DNA from: Accumulibacter sp.
GTDB taxonomy: Bacteria > Pseudomonadota > Gammaproteobacteria > Burkholderiales > Rhodocyclaceae
Reading direction: 5' to 3'
DNA: 56,140 nt
Assembly: GCF_023806625.1 (NCBI RefSeq)
Contig: NZ_JAMTDX010000111.1
Span: 1-56,140, forward strand
Made by a program: the position numbers and the translations under genes. Below the pieces are notes generated by a model that was not told the DNA's origin, made no database searches, and was given only the letters and a program-made list of their open reading frames with translations. Every line of letters begins with the position of its first letter. Position 1 is the first letter of the stretch. Positions 9,701 through 19,773 of this stretch are shown here, piece after piece.

Positions 9701-10387
9701 TCAGTCGCGCTGGGCATGAAGGCGCCCGTCGCGCAGGGTCAGCAGCCTTTCCGCACGGCCGGCGAGGTCCGGATCGTGGGTCACGAAAACCAGACTCGTC
9801 CGCCGCGTTCGGTTGAGTTCGAGCATCAGGTCGAAGACGGCGGCGGCGGTCTGCCGGTCGAGGTTGCCGGTTGGTTCGTCGGCGAGCACGCAGGCGGGTC
9901 CGGTGACCAGCGCGCGGGCGATCGCCGCCCGCTGCCGCTCGCCACCGGAGAGTTCTCCCGGCCGATGCTGCAGCCGGTGCCCAAGGCCGACCTCGGCGAG
10001 GATCGTCGACGCGCACTCTACGGCTTCGGCCCTGTTCATCCGCCGGATGAACAGCGGCATCGCCACGTTCTCGAGCGCGGTGAATTCGGCGAGCAGGTGG
10101 TGGAACTGATAGACGAAGCCCAGATGCCGGTTGCGCAGTTGGCCACGCTCTCGGTCGTCGATCGTCGCCAGGTCCTGTCCGAGCAACTGCACGCGTCCGC
10201 CACTCGCCTCGTCGAGCCCGCCGAGCAGGTGCAGCAGCGTGCTCTTGCCCGAACCGGAAGAGCCGACGATGGCGATGCGCTCGCCGACGCCGACTTCGAG
10301 GTCGACGCCGAGCAGGACCGGAACTTCGCTGTCGCCCTGCCGGAAGGTCTTGCGCAGATCCTGGCAGGCGAGGACCGGCTCACTCAT
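9701..10387 (-). CDS. lolD: Lipoprotein-releasing system ATPase LolD
   Basis: The 228-residue ABC ATPase has Walker [10 protein letters not shown], signature LSGGERQR, Walker B VLADEPT and the D-loop NLDRQT, with the compact size of LolD. It powers release of outer-membrane lipoproteins from the inner membrane to the LolA chaperone. It overlaps the end of the permease gene by 8 bases, so the two are translationally coupled. That pairing, and the permease family, make LolD more likely than the related MacB or FtsE ATPases. Confidence 0.93.
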   Translation of the reverse strand: MSEPVLACQDLRKTFRQGDSEVPVLLGVDLEVGVGERIAIVGSSGSGKSTLLHLLGGLDEASGGRVQLLGQDLATIDDRERGQLRNRHLGFVYQFHHLLAEFTALENVAMPLFIRRMNRAEAVECASTILAEVGLGHRLQHRPGELSGGERQRAAIARALVTGPACVLADEPTGNLDRQTAAAVFDLMLELNRTRRTSLVFVTHDPDLAGRAERLLTLRDGRLHAQRD

Positions 10388-11627
10388 AGCGCAAGGCCTC
10401 CGCCGGGTTGACGCGGGCCGCCCGCCAGCTCGGGTAGAGCGTCGCGACCAGCGCCAGCACGAGGGCGACGCCGGTGATCGTCGTCACGTCCCGCCATTGC
10501 AGCTCGGACGGCAGGCTGGAGATGTAATAGACCTCCTTGGCCAGGAACTGCGTGCCGAGCAGGCGCTCGATGAACGGCACGACGACGTCGACGTTCAGCG
10601 CCAGCGCCACGCCGCCGGCGACGCCAAGAGCGAGTCCGATGACCCCGATCAGCGCTCCCTGGACGATGAACACGGTCATGATGCTCGCCGGGCTGGCGCC
10701 GAGCGTGCGCAGGATGGCGATGTCCGACTGCTTGTCGGTGACTGCCATGACCAGCGTCGAGACGATGTTGAACGCGGCCACCGCGACGATCAACGAGAGG
10801 ATGATGAACATCATGTTCTTCTCGATCTGCACGGCGCGAAAGAAGTTGGCGTGACTCCTCGTCCAGTCGCTGATGAAGGCGTTGACCTCGAGCCTCGAAG
10901 CGAGCAGCCGCGCGACACGCGGTGCGGTGAACAGGTCGTCGAGCTTCAGGCGCACTCCCGAGACGCGATCGTCCAGGCGGTAGAGCCGTTGCGCATCGGC
11001 GAGGTGGATCAGCGCGAGGCCGCTGTCGTATTCGTACATGCCCACCTCGAAGACACCGGCGACGCGGAAAGTCTTCAGGCGCGGGACGACGCCGGCGGGG
11101 GTGACGACTCCCTGCGGAGCGATCAGCGTGACCGGATCACCGGTCGATACGCCCAGTGCGCGGGCCAGTTCGGAGCCGAGGACGATGGCGAAGCTGTCCG
11201 GCAGCAGGGCATCGAGTCGGCCATTCTTCATGTGCGGCCGGAAATCGGCGACCTTGTCCTCCTGATCCGGGAGGACGCCACGGATCAGCGCGCCGCGAAC
11301 CGTTTCGCCGTTGGCGAGCATGCCCTGCGCCTGGACGAAGGGCGCGGCGGCGATCACTCCCGGCTGGCCCATCGCGATCGCGGCGACCCTTTCCCAGCCG
11401 GTCATCTCGCCGCCGGCACCGGTGATCTGGATGTGCGAAACGACGGCGAGAATCCGCGCCCGGAGTTCGGTCTGGAAGCCGTTCATCACCGACAGAACGA
11501 CGATCAGCGCGGCGACGCCGAGGGCGATGCCGAGCATCGAGATCAGCGAGATGAACGAAATGAAATGATTGTGCTTCTTGGCGCGCGTGTAGCGCAGGCC
11601 GATCAGCAACTCGTAGGGTAGGGCCAT
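10380..11627 (-). CDS. lolC: Lipoprotein-releasing system permease LolC/LolE
   Basis: The 415-residue permease has one N-terminal membrane helix, a large periplasmic MacB-like domain and three C-terminal helices. It starts with the family signature [13 protein letters not shown], then [21 protein letters not shown] choose the ATG at 11627, which places this signature at the N-terminus. An upstream in-frame start at 11684 would add 19 unlikely residues. With LolD it extracts lipoproteins from the inner membrane. Only one permease gene is present. Many betaproteobacteria use a single LolC/E-like subunit as a dimer, and whether a second copy exists elsewhere cannot be seen. Confidence 0.93.
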   Translation of the reverse strand: MALPYELLIGLRYTRAKKHNHFISFISLISMLGIALGVAALIVVLSVMNGFQTELRARILAVVSHIQITGAGGEMTGWERVAAIAMGQPGVIAAAPFVQAQGMLANGETVRGALIRGVLPDQEDKVADFRPHMKNGRLDALLPDSFAIVLGSELARALGVSTGDPVTLIAPQGVVTPAGVVPRLKTFRVAGVFEVGMYEYDSGLALIHLADAQRLYRLDDRVSGVRLKLDDLFTAPRVARLLASRLEVNAFISDWTRSHANFFRAVQIEKNMMFIILSLIVAVAAFNIVSTLVMAVTDKQSDIAILRTLGASPASIMTVFIVQGALIGVIGLALGVAGGVALALNVDVVVPFIERLLGTQFLAKEVYYISSLPSELQWRDVTTITGVALVLALVATLYPSWRAARVNPAEALRYE

Positions 11628-11690
11628 CAGCGGCGGAAACCTCTCCCGGGTAGCGCGGCGCCCGGGCGCAGGACGGAGCGGCAAAGGCGC

Positions 11691-11701
11691 TATGCTACAC
11701 T
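11691..11701 (+). promoter_or_regulatory. Extended -10 element immediately before the RpfE-like gene
   Basis: TATGCTACACT contains an extended -10 (TG, one base, TACACT at 11696-11701) only six bases before the ATG at 11708. Transcription would begin at or next to the start codon, giving a leaderless mRNA. No Shine-Dalgarno sequence is present, and the -35 is poor, as expected for an extended -10 promoter. Confidence 0.45.
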
Positions 11702-11707
11702 CTTCCG

Positions 11708-12763
11708 ATGCCGCTCACCCTGGTTGTTCCCGAACTGATCTGGCCCGAACCCGACGATCGGGCGACACTCGACGATCTCTCCTGCCCGGGGCTGACCGCG
11801 CTGCTCGCCCGCAGCCGGTTGACGCAGCGTCCGCCGCAGTCCTTCGAGGCAACGCTAACCGACCTCTTCGGCATCGCCGGGAGTGCGGCCTACGCCGCTT
11901 TTCGCGCCCTCGGCGAGGAACACGGCCCGCCCGAGGCGCGGGCTTGCTGGGTTTGCGCCGATCCGGTGCATCTGCGTCTTCACCAGGAGCGGCTGATCCT
12001 CGCCGAGGGAAGCAGGCTGGCGATCGAGCGGGCGGAAGCCGAGGCGATCGTCGGCGATCTGAACAGGCATTTCGCGAATGTCGGCCGTTTCCATGCGGTA
12101 ACCCCCGAGCGCTGGTATCTGGAACTCGACGATCAGGTCGATCTCGGTCATTTCGACGTCCTGCCGCTGTCCGCTGCCGCCGGCCGCCGCGTCACCCGGC
12201 AGCTGCCCGAGACGCCCGAGGCGCGCTGGCTTCGGCAACTGCTCGTCGAGGCGCAGATGATCCTCCACCGGCATCCGGCCAACGAAGCGCGCGAAGCCGC
12301 GGGGCAGTCGACGATCAACAGCCTGTGGTTCTGGGGCGCCGGCGTGCTGCCGGCGGCGACGGTCGGGCCTTTCTCGACGGTCTGTTGCCGCGATCCGCTG
12401 ACCCGCGGTTTGGCTCGGGCATCGGGGCGACCGACTCGCCGACCGCCCGAGACCGCCGAGGAACTGCTCGTCGGGGCGAGCGATCGTGAGCATCCGCTCG
12501 TCGTTCTCGACGATCTGCAGCGAGCGGTGCAGTACGAGGACGGGGCGGCCTGGCGGGACAGTCTCGCCGACCTCGAACGCCGCTGGTTTGCGCCGCTGCG
12601 CGCGGCGCTGACGCAGCGACGCATCCGCTGCCTGCGTCTCGAGTCGTCGACGGCCTACGCGGCGCTGGCCTGGGAGAGCCGCTACTTCGACCAGTGGAAG
12701 CTCTGGTGCCGGGCGCGATCGGTCGCCGCGCTGGCCGAGTCGCTTGGCCGGGGCGAACGATGA
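11708..12763 (+). CDS. RpfE-like protein, often annotated phosphoglycerate mutase, upstream of recJ
   Basis: The 351-residue protein belongs to a family that sits directly before recJ in many beta- and gammaproteobacteria. It is variously annotated as RpfE-like regulator or cofactor-independent phosphoglycerate mutase-related. It has no signal peptide and no membrane segment. I see an alkaline-phosphatase-superfamily flavour only in the overall family assignment; I cannot point to a complete metal site, so enzymatic activity is doubtful. Its stop overlaps the recJ start (ATGA), so the two are translated as a coupled pair. The function is essentially unknown. Confidence 0.75.
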   Translation: MPLTLVVPELIWPEPDDRATLDDLSCPGLTALLARSRLTQRPPQSFEATLTDLFGIAGSAAYAAFRALGEEHGPPEARACWVCADPVHLRLHQERLILAEGSRLAIERAEAEAIVGDLNRHFANVGRFHAVTPERWYLELDDQVDLGHFDVLPLSAAAGRRVTRQLPETPEARWLRQLLVEAQMILHRHPANEAREAAGQSTINSLWFWGAGVLPAATVGPFSTVCCRDPLTRGLARASGRPTRRPPETAEELLVGASDREHPLVVLDDLQRAVQYEDGAAWRDSLADLERRWFAPLRAALTQRRIRCLRLESSTAYAALAWESRYFDQWKLWCRARSVAALAESLGRGER

Positions 12764-14490
12764 CCCGTCTGCAGCAGCGGAGCGTCTCACCACGGGTCCA
12801 GTGGCAGCTCGAGCAGCAGGGCCTGCCTTCGCTGCTCGCGCGCATCTATGCCGGACGCGGCATCGTCGCACGCCGCGAACTCGATCATCAGTTCGGCGCG
12901 CTGGTTTCGCCGGAGAGCCTGACGCGCGCTGGCGAAGCCGCCGTGTTGCTGGCCGACGTGATCGCGCGAGGCGAGCGGATCCTCGTCGTTGCCGATTACG
13001 ATTGCGATGGAGCGACGGCGTGCGCGGTGGCCATCCGCGCCTTGCGCGCGTTCGGCGCCGATGTCGACTACCTCGTCCCGAACCGGTTCACCAGTGGCTA
13101 CGGCCTGTCGCCGGACATCGTCGAACTGGCCGCCGTCCGCAAGCCGCGGCTGATCGTCACCGTCGACAACGGCATCAGCAGTCACGAGGGCGTGCTGCGC
13201 GCACGGCAGCTGAACATCGCGACGCTGATCACTGATCATCATCTGGCCGGCAGCGAGCTGCCGCTCGCCGACTGCATCGTCAACCCGAACCTGCCCGAGT
13301 GCACCTTTCCGAGCAAGTGCCTCGCCGGCGTCGGGGTGATCTTCTACGTAATGCTCGCGCTGCGCGCCGAGCTGCGCGCACGCGGCTGGTTTTCTGCGGG
13401 CAGCGGGCGCGACGAGCCGCGGCTGGCTGCGCTGCTCGACCTCGTCGCTCTCGGTACGGTCGCCGACGTCGTCCGCCTCGACCAGAACAACCGTGTCCTG
13501 GTCAGCCAGGGATTGCAGAGAATCCGCCGGGGTAACGGAGCGAGCCCCGGTGTCCGCGCGCTGTTCCACGCTGCCGGGCGCGACCCGGCGCGCGCCTCGA
13601 GTGCCGACCTCGGATTCATCGTCGGTCCGCGGCTCAACGCGGCTGGCCGTCTGTCCGACATGTCGCTGGGCATCGAGTGCCTGATCACCGACGACGAAGC
13701 CCGCGCGCTGAACATCGCGCGTCAGCTCGACGCGCTCAACCGCGAGCGACGCGAGATCGAGTCGGGGATGCAGGAGCAGGCCTTGCAGCAGCTCGCCGGA
13801 CTGCTTGCGGGTGGCGACGGCGAAGACCCGGGCGGTTGGTCGCTGTTCGACGCCGACTGGCATCAGGGCGTGATCGGCATCGTCGCTGCCCGGCTCAAGG
13901 AGAAACTCCACCGCCCCGTGTTCGCCTTCGCGCGCGGCGACGACGGGCAGATCAAGGGTTCGGGGCGATCGATCGCCGGCTTCCACCTGCGCGACGCGCT
14001 CGATCTGCTGGCGCGCCGGGCGCCGGGTCTGCTGCTGCGCTTCGGTGGTCACGCGATGGCCGCCGGAGTGACGATCAGGGAGAGCGACTTCCCGGTCTTT
14101 CGCGAGCTATTCGCGGCGATCGCCGGCGAGTTGCTCTCGTCCGCCGACCGCACGCGGACGATCGAAACCGATGGCGGTCTCGAGGCCGCCCATTTCTCGA
14201 TCGCGACGGCGCGGCTTCTCGAAGGCGAAGTCTGGGGTCAGGGTTTTCCGGCGCCTCTCTTCGAGGATGAATTCGCGGTCGAAAGCCAGCGCGTTCTCCG
14301 CGACCGACATCTGAAGCTTCGCCTGCGCAAAGGCATGCAGACGATCGAGGCGCTGCACTTCAACTTCGCCGAGTCCCCCGGCGGAGTCATCCGCGCGGCC
14401 TATCGGCTGGCCGTCAATGACTACAACGGTGTGCAGACGCCGCAACTGATGATCGAGCACCTCGAGCGGGCGGCACCCCGGGCGAACTGA
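12760..14490 (+). CDS. recJ: Single-stranded-DNA-specific exonuclease RecJ
   Basis: The 576-residue 5'-3' single-strand exonuclease acts in mismatch repair and RecF-pathway recombination. All main motifs are visible: DYDCDG at residues 79-84, DHH at 159-161, and the DHHA1 signature GGHAMAAG at 429-436, followed by an OB-type C-terminal domain. I use the ATG at 12760, which overlaps the stop of the preceding gene as ATGA and puts MTRLQQR at the N-terminus. An upstream in-frame start at 12694 would lie inside the neighbouring gene. The 3' end overlaps, convergently, the reading frame of a decayed PEP-CTERM gene. Confidence 0.95.
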   Translation: MTRLQQRSVSPRVQWQLEQQGLPSLLARIYAGRGIVARRELDHQFGALVSPESLTRAGEAAVLLADVIARGERILVVADYDCDGATACAVAIRALRAFGADVDYLVPNRFTSGYGLSPDIVELAAVRKPRLIVTVDNGISSHEGVLRARQLNIATLITDHHLAGSELPLADCIVNPNLPECTFPSKCLAGVGVIFYVMLALRAELRARGWFSAGSGRDEPRLAALLDLVALGTVADVVRLDQNNRVLVSQGLQRIRRGNGASPGVRALFHAAGRDPARASSADLGFIVGPRLNAAGRLSDMSLGIECLITDDEARALNIARQLDALNRERREIESGMQEQALQQLAGLLAGGDGEDPGGWSLFDADWHQGVIGIVAARLKEKLHRPVFAFARGDDGQIKGSGRSIAGFHLRDALDLLARRAPGLLLRFGGHAMAAGVTIRESDFPVFRELFAAIAGELLSSADRTRTIETDGGLEAAHFSIATARLLEGEVWGQGFPAPLFEDEFAVESQRVLRDRHLKLRLRKGMQTIEALHFNFAESPGGVIRAAYRLAVNDYNGVQTPQLMIEHLERAAPRAN

Positions 14491-15073
14491 TCGCTGCCCC
14501 CGCCAGTTCGGCCAGGGTTGGCGCTCTGCCGCCGAGCAGCTGACGCTCCGTCCGCCGTGCGGCTGCCGTTGATCCCGCGGCGTGCGCTCCGCACTGTCGA
14601 CTTCCTTTACATGTTCTGCCTCGGACGCTGACTTTTGCAGACGGGCGACGCCGGCGGCCGACCATTCGCGCGGCGAGGACGACGATCAGGAACAGGCTCA
14701 GGGCGTCGGGTTCGCTGACCGACAGGCCAGCCAGGTCCCAGCCGATCACGTCGAGTGCCCGAATGTCCGTCGGGCTGATCACCAGCGATTCGCCCGGGGA
14801 TTCGGTCGGGTCCATGATTCCGATGCCGAAGTCGTCCTTCCAGTGGCTGGCCTGACGGCCATCGCCCGAATGGACGCCGGTGGCGAAGCGGGCGATACGG
14901 GTGATGCCGCCATCGATCGAGAAATACTTGTCGCGCGCGTTGGCCATGGCGAAGGCCGCATCGGCCCGTGGGTCACCGGTCGAGGTGAAGTTGAAGACCA
15001 GTCCACCGTGCGCGACTCCGGCGGCGAGTTGCAGCAAGGCCGCGGCGACCACCGACAGGATGCGTACGGGCAT
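14414..15073 (-). pseudogene. Decayed PEP-CTERM metalloprotease (internal deletion)
   Basis: The start at 15073 gives a signal peptide ending near GVAHG, followed by GLVFNFTSTG, the normal mature N-terminus of a family of secreted PEP-CTERM metalloproteases (I believe NF038122). It then jumps to the family's C-terminal block: KYFSIDGG, TGVHSGDGRQASHWKD, GIGIMDPT and ALDVIGWDL. The roughly 200 residues between, which should hold the zinc-binding HExxH motif, are absent, with a junction near 14940-14950. The sorting signal is degraded: SEPDALSLFLIVVLAARMVG then RRRR, with Ser where the first Pro of PEP belongs. The frame then runs on into recJ instead of stopping. No protease can be made. Confidence 0.7.
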
Positions 15074-15168
15074 CGTCAATTCTTCAACAGAAGGTCGCCA
15101 GCCAGCCACGCCTGCCCACCGGCTGCTTCCTGCAGCCACCGGTCGGCCTCGCGCCTGCTGGCCGGCTC

Positions 15169-17518
15169 TCAGGACATGCAGCACTTCTTGAATTTCCTGC
15201 CGCTGCCGCAGGGGCACAAGTCGTTTCGTCCGACCTTGGTCAGGTCGGCATGGGCCGCTGCCGTCTGGCTCGAAGCCTGTGCCACGCCCAGCTGTCTGCT
15301 CAGTGAGTCGGGCAGGCCGATGAATTCGCCACGTGCCTCGGCCATGTTTCCGGAAAGCGTGTGCCAGCGCCGGCTGTGCGCCTGTGGTCCGTCGAGGACG
15401 TCGAACGCTTCGGTCTGGTGTCCCGCTTCGCTCAATTCCTGGGCGAAGCCAACCACCACCTCGAGGCATAGGGGGTTGATCGCGTAGGCTTTGCGCAGGC
15501 TGGTCAGCGCCGCAGCCGGCCGGTAGATGTGGTACTGGAGCTTGCCGAGGCGTAACCACGATCGCCAGTCTTGGATATTCCGGGCGACCTTCTGCTCCAG
15601 GCTGGCGTAGTACGGCGGGATCGTCTGCACCTTTCCGTCCGGCTGGCGTACGCGCTCGGCGATGATCACCTGCGCCGTTCCCGCTCTCTGCCAGTCTCCG
15701 CTAGCTCGCTGGGCAAGCATCTGCGCGGCGACGGTCATCCTCGCCTGCGGCTCGAAGTCCAGATTTCCACTTTTCCCGCACGACGGGCAGCTCGGTTCGT
15801 CGGCGATCAGCATGTCGTCGGTGGTCAGGCCCCCCACCGTCACTGCCCGGACGTCGTAGCGGTTCACTGCCGCGCACGGACGACAACGCAACGGGAGGTA
15901 GAGGCGTTCGGGATTGCGCAACGGCGTGTCGCTGGCGAGCAATTCCGTCCGGGCGATCCTCCGCTGGCGCTCCTTGATGACCCGGCTGCGCACTTCCTCG
16001 AGCTCGGTCGGCTCGACGGAGAGCACTAGGCACAGGCAGTAGAAGGTCTCGTCGAGCAGCGGCTGACGGCGCCGCATTTCCGGTCGCAGGCGTTCGAGCA
16101 GGCGCGGGTCGGGCTCGGCCAGCGCCAGACTGCACCAGCGTTCGAGGTCGTCGCGCAGCAGTTCGTCGGCCCGGGCGAGCGCGAATTCTGCGACCGCAGG
16201 GCCTCCGGTGGTGGCGAGGACCGCAGCGCCATCGATGCGCCGTGAAGCGTCGAGCGCGTCCCACTGTGCGAGCACTGCGGCGCAAGCCGGTGGGCCGATC
16301 GAGATCAGCGCCCGCGTCGCCGCCTCACTGAGATGGGCATCGATGTCCGAGCACAGACAGTCGACGAGACTCGGGGTTGGCTCCCCCTAGCCGAGTTCGG
16401 CGATGGCTTCGACGATGTGCGTCGCGCCGTGGTGGCCCTTGGTTTCAGCGAGTCTCCGGGCGATCGCGCTGCGCCTGGTCGCGGGGAAAGCTGCGCAGGC
16501 GGTCGGTGAGCCCGGGACTGCACGGGTTCGTCGAGACGTCGAGCGCGAGCAGAGCGAGGACGTCGTCGAGCGGGAGGGAACTCGTGTCGAGTTCCTGGAG
16601 CTGGAAAGCGCAGGCGATCGCCGCCAGCGCGAATGCCGCCAGACACTCGGGCCGCCGCTTGTCGCGGCCGGTGAGGCCCTGCTCGATGATCGTCCAGGCC
16701 AGCGACGCTTCCCGTCTGCGTGCGTGGCAACGGCTGAGCAGCTGCATTGCGGGCGCCAGCGGGTTTTCGCCGTGCAGGACTTCGTCCATTTCGCGGAGCG
16801 GCGCGTGCCTCTCGAAGAGCGATGCCAGTTCAGCGAAGCCCGGGGACTCGTGGCCCTCGCGGTGAGCGAGGAATAGATCGACGAAGGCTGCGTGGCCGAA
16901 GAGGCAACTGCTCACCGCTTGCAGTCCGCTCTCGACGCTGGCGTCGCTGCCACCGAACAGCCGATCGAACAAGGCCGGCAGGACCTGGCGCTCGTTCGAT
17001 GGCGACGCCGGCCCTGAAGGCCGGTATGCCGAGGAGATACGCGCCCGTCGTGTTGGCGCCGGTGACCAGCGGCAGGATCTGCCCGAACGGCTGGTGTGCC
17101 GTTTCGCGCGGGAGTCTTTCGAGGTTTTCGAGGATCGCCGCGATCCTGCCAGTCGAAGGGGTGCGGACGTTTCGAGGAAGGCGGCGAAGGTCTGACCGGC
17201 GAGTTCAGGCGCGATCGCTGCGAGAAGCGGCGCGCTGACCACGGCGCCGGATTCCGGCGATCGACTCCAGCGTTCGGCGATCGCCGGCGTGCAAGCGGCG
17301 AAGCGCTCCTTGGGAAGGCAGCCGAAGAGCTTGTTGAGGATGGGCGCCTGATCCACTTCGAACCAGCGGGCGATCGTCGAATCGTTGAACCAGAGGTCGG
17401 CCAGTCGGGTCTTCTCCCCCGAGAGATCCGGCCGATCCTCGGTGTAGGGGAGCGCTCAGTCAGCGATGATCGGGTCGTCGAGGAACTCGCCTACACGCTC
17501 GATACAGGCCTCTTTCAA
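15169..17518 (-). pseudogene. SEC-C domain protein with HEAT-like N-terminus, multiple lesions
   Basis: One ancestral gene of about 780 codons can be followed from a TTG at 17518 to 15169. The TTG has a strong GGAGGA site six bases upstream, just after the GGDEF-EAL gene. The C-terminus is a SEC-C zinc motif, [18 protein letters not shown]. Before it come two CxxC pairs (CRPC, CPSC) and a TPR-like stretch. The N-terminal half is helical, repeat-like sequence. Lesions: in-frame TGA at 17456-17458, in-frame TAG at 16388-16390, and frame changes near 17149, 17000 and 16488. Codons after each stop continue the same protein. The 15169-16387 part is still open and could be expressed from the GTG at 16275 as about 368 residues. 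Confidence 0.75.
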
Positions 17519-17534
17519 TTCGCTTCCTCCAGGT

Positions 17535-19736
17535 TCAGCGTTGCCTGGCCGCGCGGGGTGCGGGGAAGGCGCCGGAGCGCAGGAACGCTTCGAGCCCGTC
17601 CGCGGCCTGCGGCCGGCAGAACAGGAAGCCCTGCATCTCGTCGCAGCCAAGGTCGCCGAGTGCCTGTCGCTGCGTGTCGGACTCCACGCCTTCGGCGACG
17701 ACGCGCAGCCCGAAACTGCGGGCGATCCCGGTGATCGCCTGGATGATCGAGGCCGAGCTGCGGTTCTGCGGGTTGAGGTCGCGAACGAACGACTGGTCGA
17801 CCTTGATTGCATTGACCGGCAGGCGTCGCAGGTAATTGAGCGACGAGTAACGCGTTCCGAAGTCGTCGATCGAGACGCCGAGTCCGTGGTTGCGCAGCTG
17901 CTTGACCAGGTCGATGTTCCTTTCGGCGTCCTTGAGCAGTACATTCTCGGTGATTTCGAGCTCCACGGCCTCGGCCGGGATCGCCCGTTCGTGGAGCTGG
18001 CGAAGCAGTCGCCCGGGCAGATCGCCGCGGTCGAAATCCCTCGGCGAAAGGTTGATCGCCAGGCGCAGCCCGGTGAATCCCCTGGCCCGCCACGAAGCCA
18101 GCTGGGCCAGAGCGCGCCTGAAGACCCAGTCGCTGATCTCGCAGATCAGTCCGGCTTCCTCGGCGAGCAGGATGAACGCGTCGGGAGCCATCAGGCCATG
18201 CTCCGGATGGCGCCAGCGGATCAGCGCTTCGACGCCGATCGTCCGCTGGTCGCTGACGCGGATCTGCGGCTGATAATGCAGCTCGAACTGCTCGCCATCT
18301 CCGAGCGCCTGGCGCAGCTCGTTTTCGAGCGTCAGGCGCATGCAGTGCCCGCCGTGCATTTCCGGGGAGTACTGAAGGTAGCCGTTCTTGCCTCGGCCCT
18401 TGATCTGGTACATGGCGATGTCCGCGTTGCGCAACAGGGCTTCAGGCGTGTCGCCGTTGTCGGGGTAGAGCGCGATCCCGATGCTCGCGGTGGTGAAGAA
18501 GTCGAGGCCGGCGATCCTGAATGGTCGCTGGAGTTCGCCGAGCATCTTCCGGGCGATCACCGCAGCGTCCTCTCCACTGCCGAGGTCGGGCAGCATCACC
18601 GTAAACTCGTCGCCGCCCTGCCGGGCCAGCGTGTCGCCCGAGCGCAGGCAGCCGCGGGCCCGCTGGGCGAAGGACTTGAGCAGCTCGTCCCCCTCCTGGT
18701 GACCGTAGGTGTCGTTGACCAGCTTGAAGCGGTCGATGTCGATGAACATCACGCCCACCCGCTTCCCTTTGCGGCGTGCCTGCGTCAGCGCGAGGCCGAG
18801 ACGATCCTTGAACAGGATCCGGTTTGGCAGACCAGTCAGCAGGTCGTGGAAAGCCTGGAAGGCGATCGTCTCCTCGGCTTTCTTGCGGTCGGTGATGTCC
18901 CTGGCGACACCCGATGTGCCCATGAAGTGCAGGCCGGCCGGTCCTTCCTGGGTAGCGTAAATCCCCTGCGCGCTGAGAATCGTGACGATCGTCCGGTTCT
19001 CGAAATGGCGGACACCCTGGGTCCTGCTCTGCAGCCTGATCTCGACGTTGGTGCTCGCCCGGTCGCCGATCCGCCGCTCGTTGAACGCGTAGCGCGCGTG
19101 CTCGAGGTCGTCGGGATGCACGATCACCGTGTAGTGCTGGCCGATCAGCTCGTCGCGCGTGTAGCCGAGCAACGGCTCGACACGACCGTTCACGAAGATG
19201 AAGCACCCGTTCCTGTCGAGCGTGTAGATGATGTCCGGCGAGTTTTCGACGAGGAAGCGGTGGAGGCGCTCCGAGTGTTCGAGCCGGACGCCCATCAGCG
19301 CGTGCTCGCGCTCGATTCTGCGCCTGTGCAGCGCGCGGTCGACCGTGTCGATCAGCTCCTGGGGGTCGCCGTGCTTGCGGATGAACTCGAAGGCTCCGTG
19401 ACGCAGCGCGCGGATCGCCGAGTCGATCGATTCGTCGCCGCTGAAGACGACGACGGCAGTCGGGATGTGCGTGTGGACCATCCATTCCATGACTTCGAGG
19501 CCGTTGCGGTCCGGCAGGTTGAGATCGAGGACGAGGACGTCGACGTCGCGGCGATCGAGGCGACGGATGGCTTCGCCGGCGGTGCCGCATTCGTCGATGA
19601 CCCGCCCATCGCCGGCCAGCAACTGCCGGTAAGCGGCGCGGATCCGCTCCTCGTCGTCGACGATCAGTATGCTGTTCGTCGCCTGCTGGAGGTCCGGAAG
19701 CTGTGGCGAAAAATCGACATCGGTTAGCGCTATCAT
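17535..19736 (-). CDS. Response regulator with PAS, GGDEF and EAL domains
   Basis: This is a c-di-GMP signalling protein of about 733 residues. Counting from the ATG at 19736, a receiver domain (acidic pair 27-28, phosphoacceptor Asp71, Lys121) is followed by a PAS domain, a GGDEF domain with an intact RQGGDEF site near residue 374, and an EAL domain with VEALIRW near 500. Both catalytic signatures look complete, so it could make and degrade c-di-GMP. A TTG 15 bases upstream (19751) is an alternative start. It follows the HDOD-kinase gene by fewer than 40 bases on the same strand. This suggests that the kinase phosphorylates its receiver domain. Confidence 0.93.
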   Translation of the reverse strand: MIALTDVDFSPQLPDLQQATNSILIVDDEERIRAAYRQLLAGDGRVIDECGTAGEAIRRLDRRDVDVLVLDLNLPDRNGLEVMEWMVHTHIPTAVVVFSGDESIDSAIRALRHGAFEFIRKHGDPQELIDTVDRALHRRRIEREHALMGVRLEHSERLHRFLVENSPDIIYTLDRNGCFIFVNGRVEPLLGYTRDELIGQHYTVIVHPDDLEHARYAFNERRIGDRASTNVEIRLQSRTQGVRHFENRTIVTILSAQGIYATQEGPAGLHFMGTSGVARDITDRKKAEETIAFQAFHDLLTGLPNRILFKDRLGLALTQARRKGKRVGVMFIDIDRFKLVNDTYGHQEGDELLKSFAQRARGCLRSGDTLARQGGDEFTVMLPDLGSGEDAAVIARKMLGELQRPFRIAGLDFFTTASIGIALYPDNGDTPEALLRNADIAMYQIKGRGKNGYLQYSPEMHGGHCMRLTLENELRQALGDGEQFELHYQPQIRVSDQRTIGVEALIRWRHPEHGLMAPDAFILLAEEAGLICEISDWVFRRALAQLASWRARGFTGLRLAINLSPRDFDRGDLPGRLLRQLHERAIPAEAVELEITENVLLKDAERNIDLVKQLRNHGLGVSIDDFGTRYSSLNYLRRLPVNAIKVDQSFVRDLNPQNRSSASIIQAITGIARSFGLRVVAEGVESDTQRQALGDLGCDEMQGFLFCRPQAADGLEAFLRSGAFPAPRAARQR

Positions 19737-19773
19737 CGTGTGTCCAGGCAATGATCGATCGACGGGCTGGCAC

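Noticed and set aside
10131-11621. A 496-codon open frame on the plus strand across lolC/E
   Set aside because: It is antisense to an intact LolC/E permease with conserved motifs; the translated sequence is repetitive Asp/Arg/Gln-rich and not protein-like.
15747-16029. Short frames opposite the SEC-C gene
   Set aside because: They overlap the better supported SEC-C protein on the other strand and have no motif.
17456-17458. Selenocysteine recoding of the in-frame TGA
   Set aside because: The same gene also has an in-frame TAG and three frameshifts, so ordinary decay or sequence error is a simpler explanation.
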